Positions 63,838-64,000 of a DNA stretch of 64,000 nt are shown one piece after another. The notes beneath the pieces were generated by a model. It was given only the letters and a program-made list of their open reading frames with translations. It was not told the DNA's origin and searched no databases. This stretch comes from Silvanigrella aquatica (GTDB lineage Bacteria > Bdellovibrionota_B > Oligoflexia > Silvanigrellales > Silvanigrellaceae). The stretch is taken from the NCBI RefSeq assembly GCF_001907975.1, contig NZ_CP017834.1, forward strand, positions 451,016-515,015, in the 5' to 3' direction. A program made the translations under genes and the position numbers. Position 1 is the stretch's first letter, and the number at the start of each line of letters is the position of its first letter.

Positions 63838-64000
63838 TCAACCTAAAAGCTTCAGAGCCATTTCTGGTATTTGATTTGCTTGTGAAAGAACAGAAATTCC
63901 CGCTTTTTGTAATATTCCCTGCTGTACAACTTGTGAGCTTTCTTCGGCATAATCGGCATCTTTTATTCTGGACTTTGCGGCTTCTAAGTTTTCGATGGTC
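63838..64000 (-). CDS. Flagellin, C-terminal end (continues past the window)
   Basis: The visible 53 codons read IENLEAAKSRIKDADYAEES, then SQVVQQGILQKAGISVLSQA and a final NQIPEMALKLLG before TGA. This is the conserved D0/D1 C-terminal helix of bacterial flagellin. The gene starts outside the window. It shows that the organism makes a flagellum, in keeping with the CheX-type protein at 22078-23004. Confidence 0.95.
   Translation of the reverse strand, partial: TIENLEAAKSRIKDADYAEESSQVVQQGILQKAGISVLSQANQIPEMALKLLG

Overview
The window is an AT-rich bacterial chromosome segment. Housekeeping genes (rplU-rpmA-obg-rsfS-rlmH, dnaX, lptCAB, queD-queE, a flagellin, a CheX-type chemotaxis protein) point to a motile Gram-negative with an LPS transport machinery. 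The combination resembles Bdellovibrionota of the Silvanigrella/Oligoflexia kind; that placement is an inference from gene content and base composition, not from a marker-gene comparison.

Layout: (1) 1-954, a decayed IS3-family transposase. (2) 1329-20993, a one-strand biosynthetic gene cluster: a 2-oxoglutarate/iron oxygenase, two nonribosomal peptide synthetases (C-A-PCP-E-C-A-PCP, then docking-C-A-PCP-TE), a three-gene ABC-2 exporter, an MIO-type aromatic aminomutase, a pterin-dependent aromatic amino acid hydroxylase, a penicillin-binding/beta-lactamase-fold lipoprotein and a small exported protein. The parts suggest an exported three-residue peptide (or a multiple of it) with one D-residue, at least one beta- or hydroxylated aromatic residue, and probably one basic residue. 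(3) 21092-28636, mostly minus strand: an rRNA-type methyltransferase, a receiver-CheX protein, an M3 peptidase, a glutathione S-transferase, a highly acidic protein and dnaX. (4) 29107-32077, a three-gene operon matching the Zorya type II anti-phage layout (motor ZorA, peptidoglycan-binding ZorB, HNH nuclease ZorE). (5) 32109-37071, the SRP RNA and tRNA-Ser (minus strand), then the rplU-rpmA-obg-rsfS-rlmH-comF run and an RlpA-like lipoprotein. (6) 37179-44844, a transposase scrap, an RND pump, and a compact pabB-pabA-lptC-lptA-lptB run. (7) 45187-48234, AMP nucleosidase, a PaiB-like protein, gene remnants and two unknown proteins. (8) 48365-61208, a complete type I-E CRISPR-Cas locus: a 65-repeat array read on the minus strand from a leader beside cas2, and the eight-gene operon cas3-cse1-cse2-cas7-cas5-cas6-cas1-cas2. 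(9) 62074-64000, queE, an unusually long tandem QueD-like protein and the 3' end of a flagellin gene.

The most unusual signal lies upstream of cas3, between it and queE. On the strand opposite to the cas operon, two diverged copies of the CRISPR repeat flank one spacer-sized segment (61490-61585). Their hairpin stems have changed sequence but still pair, and the first keeps the exact 8-nt crRNA handle. This looks like a solitary crRNA-like regulatory RNA of the CreA/CreR kind, here in a type I-E locus. The 5' part of its spacer has an 8-nt match at the putative cas3 promoter, which fits self-regulation of Cas expression but is too short to be proof.
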